The notes beneath the pieces were generated by a model. The model was not told the DNA's origin. It saw nothing but the letters and a program-made list of their open reading frames with translations, and made no database searches. From JAEUPI01 sp035499355 (GTDB lineage Bacteria; Pseudomonadota; Gammaproteobacteria; Burkholderiales; Burkholderiaceae_C): a stretch of 15,156 bases of DNA. The stretch lies in assembly GCA_035499355.1 (NCBI GenBank), contig DATJYZ010000359.1:1-15156 (forward strand). The letters are read 5' to 3'. The position numbers and the translations under genes were made by a program. Below are positions 14,665 through 15,156 of the stretch, piece after piece; position 1 is the stretch's first letter, and each line of letters starts with the position of its first letter.

Positions 14665-15156
14665 ATGGACACGACCATACAGCGGGCCGATCGCGGCCTC
14701 GCAACGGCGGCCGCCGCCGGCGACGGCACGCTCGGCGAACGGCTCGCTGCGCACTATGCGCAGCGCATCGGCACGCGCCAGCTGCAGCCCGGCGCCCGCC
14801 TGCCGTCGGTGCGCGACTGTGCGCGCTCGCACGGCGTCAGCCCGAGCACGGTGGTCGCGGCCTACGACCGCCTGCAGGCACAGGGGTTGATCGAGGCACG
14901 CCGCCAGCGCGGCTTCTTCGTGCGGCCGTCGGCCAGCGCGGCGGCGCTGCCGCGCACGAACGAGCCCGACCTCGCGCTGCCGGCGCCGGTGGACACTGCG
15001 GCGCTGATCCGGGCGATGTTCCGCACGCGCGCATCGCTGCCCGGGCCGGGACTGGGCACGCTGCCGGAGACCTGGCTCGACCCGGCCCTGTTGCAGCGCG
15101 CACTGCGCCGTGCGATCGCCAACGCCGACGATGCGCTGCGCTATGGCGAACCGGCG
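14665..15156 (+). CDS. MocR/PdxR-type GntR-family regulator with aminotransferase-like domain (partial)
   Basis: The first 164 codons are open to the right edge; a full MocR protein has about 460-500 residues. Residues 24-87 form a GntR winged helix-turn-helix: LGERLAAHYAQRIGTRQLQP, then GARLPSVRDCARSHGVSPSTVVAAYDRLQAQGLIEARRQRGFFV. The recognition helix is within SPSTVVAAYDRL (59-70). A linker follows, and the aminotransferase-like domain begins with a run ending in DDALRYGEPA, a typical MocR transition. Such regulators bind PLP and often control a nearby transporter or PLP enzyme. Here the gene diverges from an EamA transporter and an aminotransferase. The ATG at 14665 has no strong Shine-Dalgarno. 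The PLP-lysine part lies outside the window. Confidence 0.92.
   Translation, partial: MDTTIQRADRGLATAAAAGDGTLGERLAAHYAQRIGTRQLQPGARLPSVRDCARSHGVSPSTVVAAYDRLQAQGLIEARRQRGFFVRPSASAAALPRTNEPDLALPAPVDTAALIRAMFRTRASLPGPGLGTLPETWLDPALLQRALRRAIANADDALRYGEPA

Overview
The window is high-GC chromosomal DNA. The codon bias, the atpI-B-E-F-H-A-G gene order and the GC-rich hairpin repeats in intergenic spacers suggest a betaproteobacterium of the order Burkholderiales, perhaps of the Rubrivivax/Leptothrix/Ideonella kind. The taxonomy is inferred from style and protein resemblance, not from a marker gene. The DNA is densely coding. No gene-free stretch exceeds 300 bp; the largest gap, 8433-8646, holds only candidate control sites. 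I see no rRNA, tRNA, insertion sequence, phage gene or CRISPR array.

Region 1 (1-5144, minus strand): the F1Fo ATP synthase operon. It reads right to left as atpI, atpB (a), atpE (c), atpF (b), atpH (delta), atpA (alpha) and the first 126 codons of atpG (gamma), which runs off the left edge. A perfect TATAAT -10 box lies upstream of atpI. Three spacers carry tandem stem-loops: atpE-atpF, atpF-atpH and atpA-atpG. The last also holds a ten-base G tract where the atpG Shine-Dalgarno should be.

Region 2 (5185-9117): mixed metabolic and redox genes. A plus-strand lipoprotein of the NAPE-PLD-like metallo-beta-lactamase family diverges from the atp operon. It converges on a minus-strand series of cytochrome b561, GNAT acetyltransferase and aldose 1-epimerase. 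Divergent from the cytochrome b561 gene is a periplasmic cytochrome c', with adjacent inverted repeats in the shared 214-bp promoter region. The two cytochromes probably form a functional pair.

Region 3 (9135-15156): a compact amino-acid-metabolism cluster. Transcription runs leftward through an EamA/DMT transporter, a class I PLP aminotransferase, a threonine/serine dehydratase-like enzyme, a PhzF-fold isomerase, a glyoxalase-like (VOC) protein and an AlaX-type Ala-tRNA editing protein. Start and stop codons overlap, abut or lie within 22 bp, except for one 55-bp gap that holds a stem-loop. Divergent from it is the start of a MocR/PdxR-type GntR regulator, cut by the right edge. The 71-bp divergent promoter region has three GTACA-type half-sites, a plausible MocR operator. 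I infer an amino-acid export/catabolism operon controlled by this PLP-binding regulator. The substrate is not evident from sequence, and this is the most promising candidate here for an undescribed pathway.
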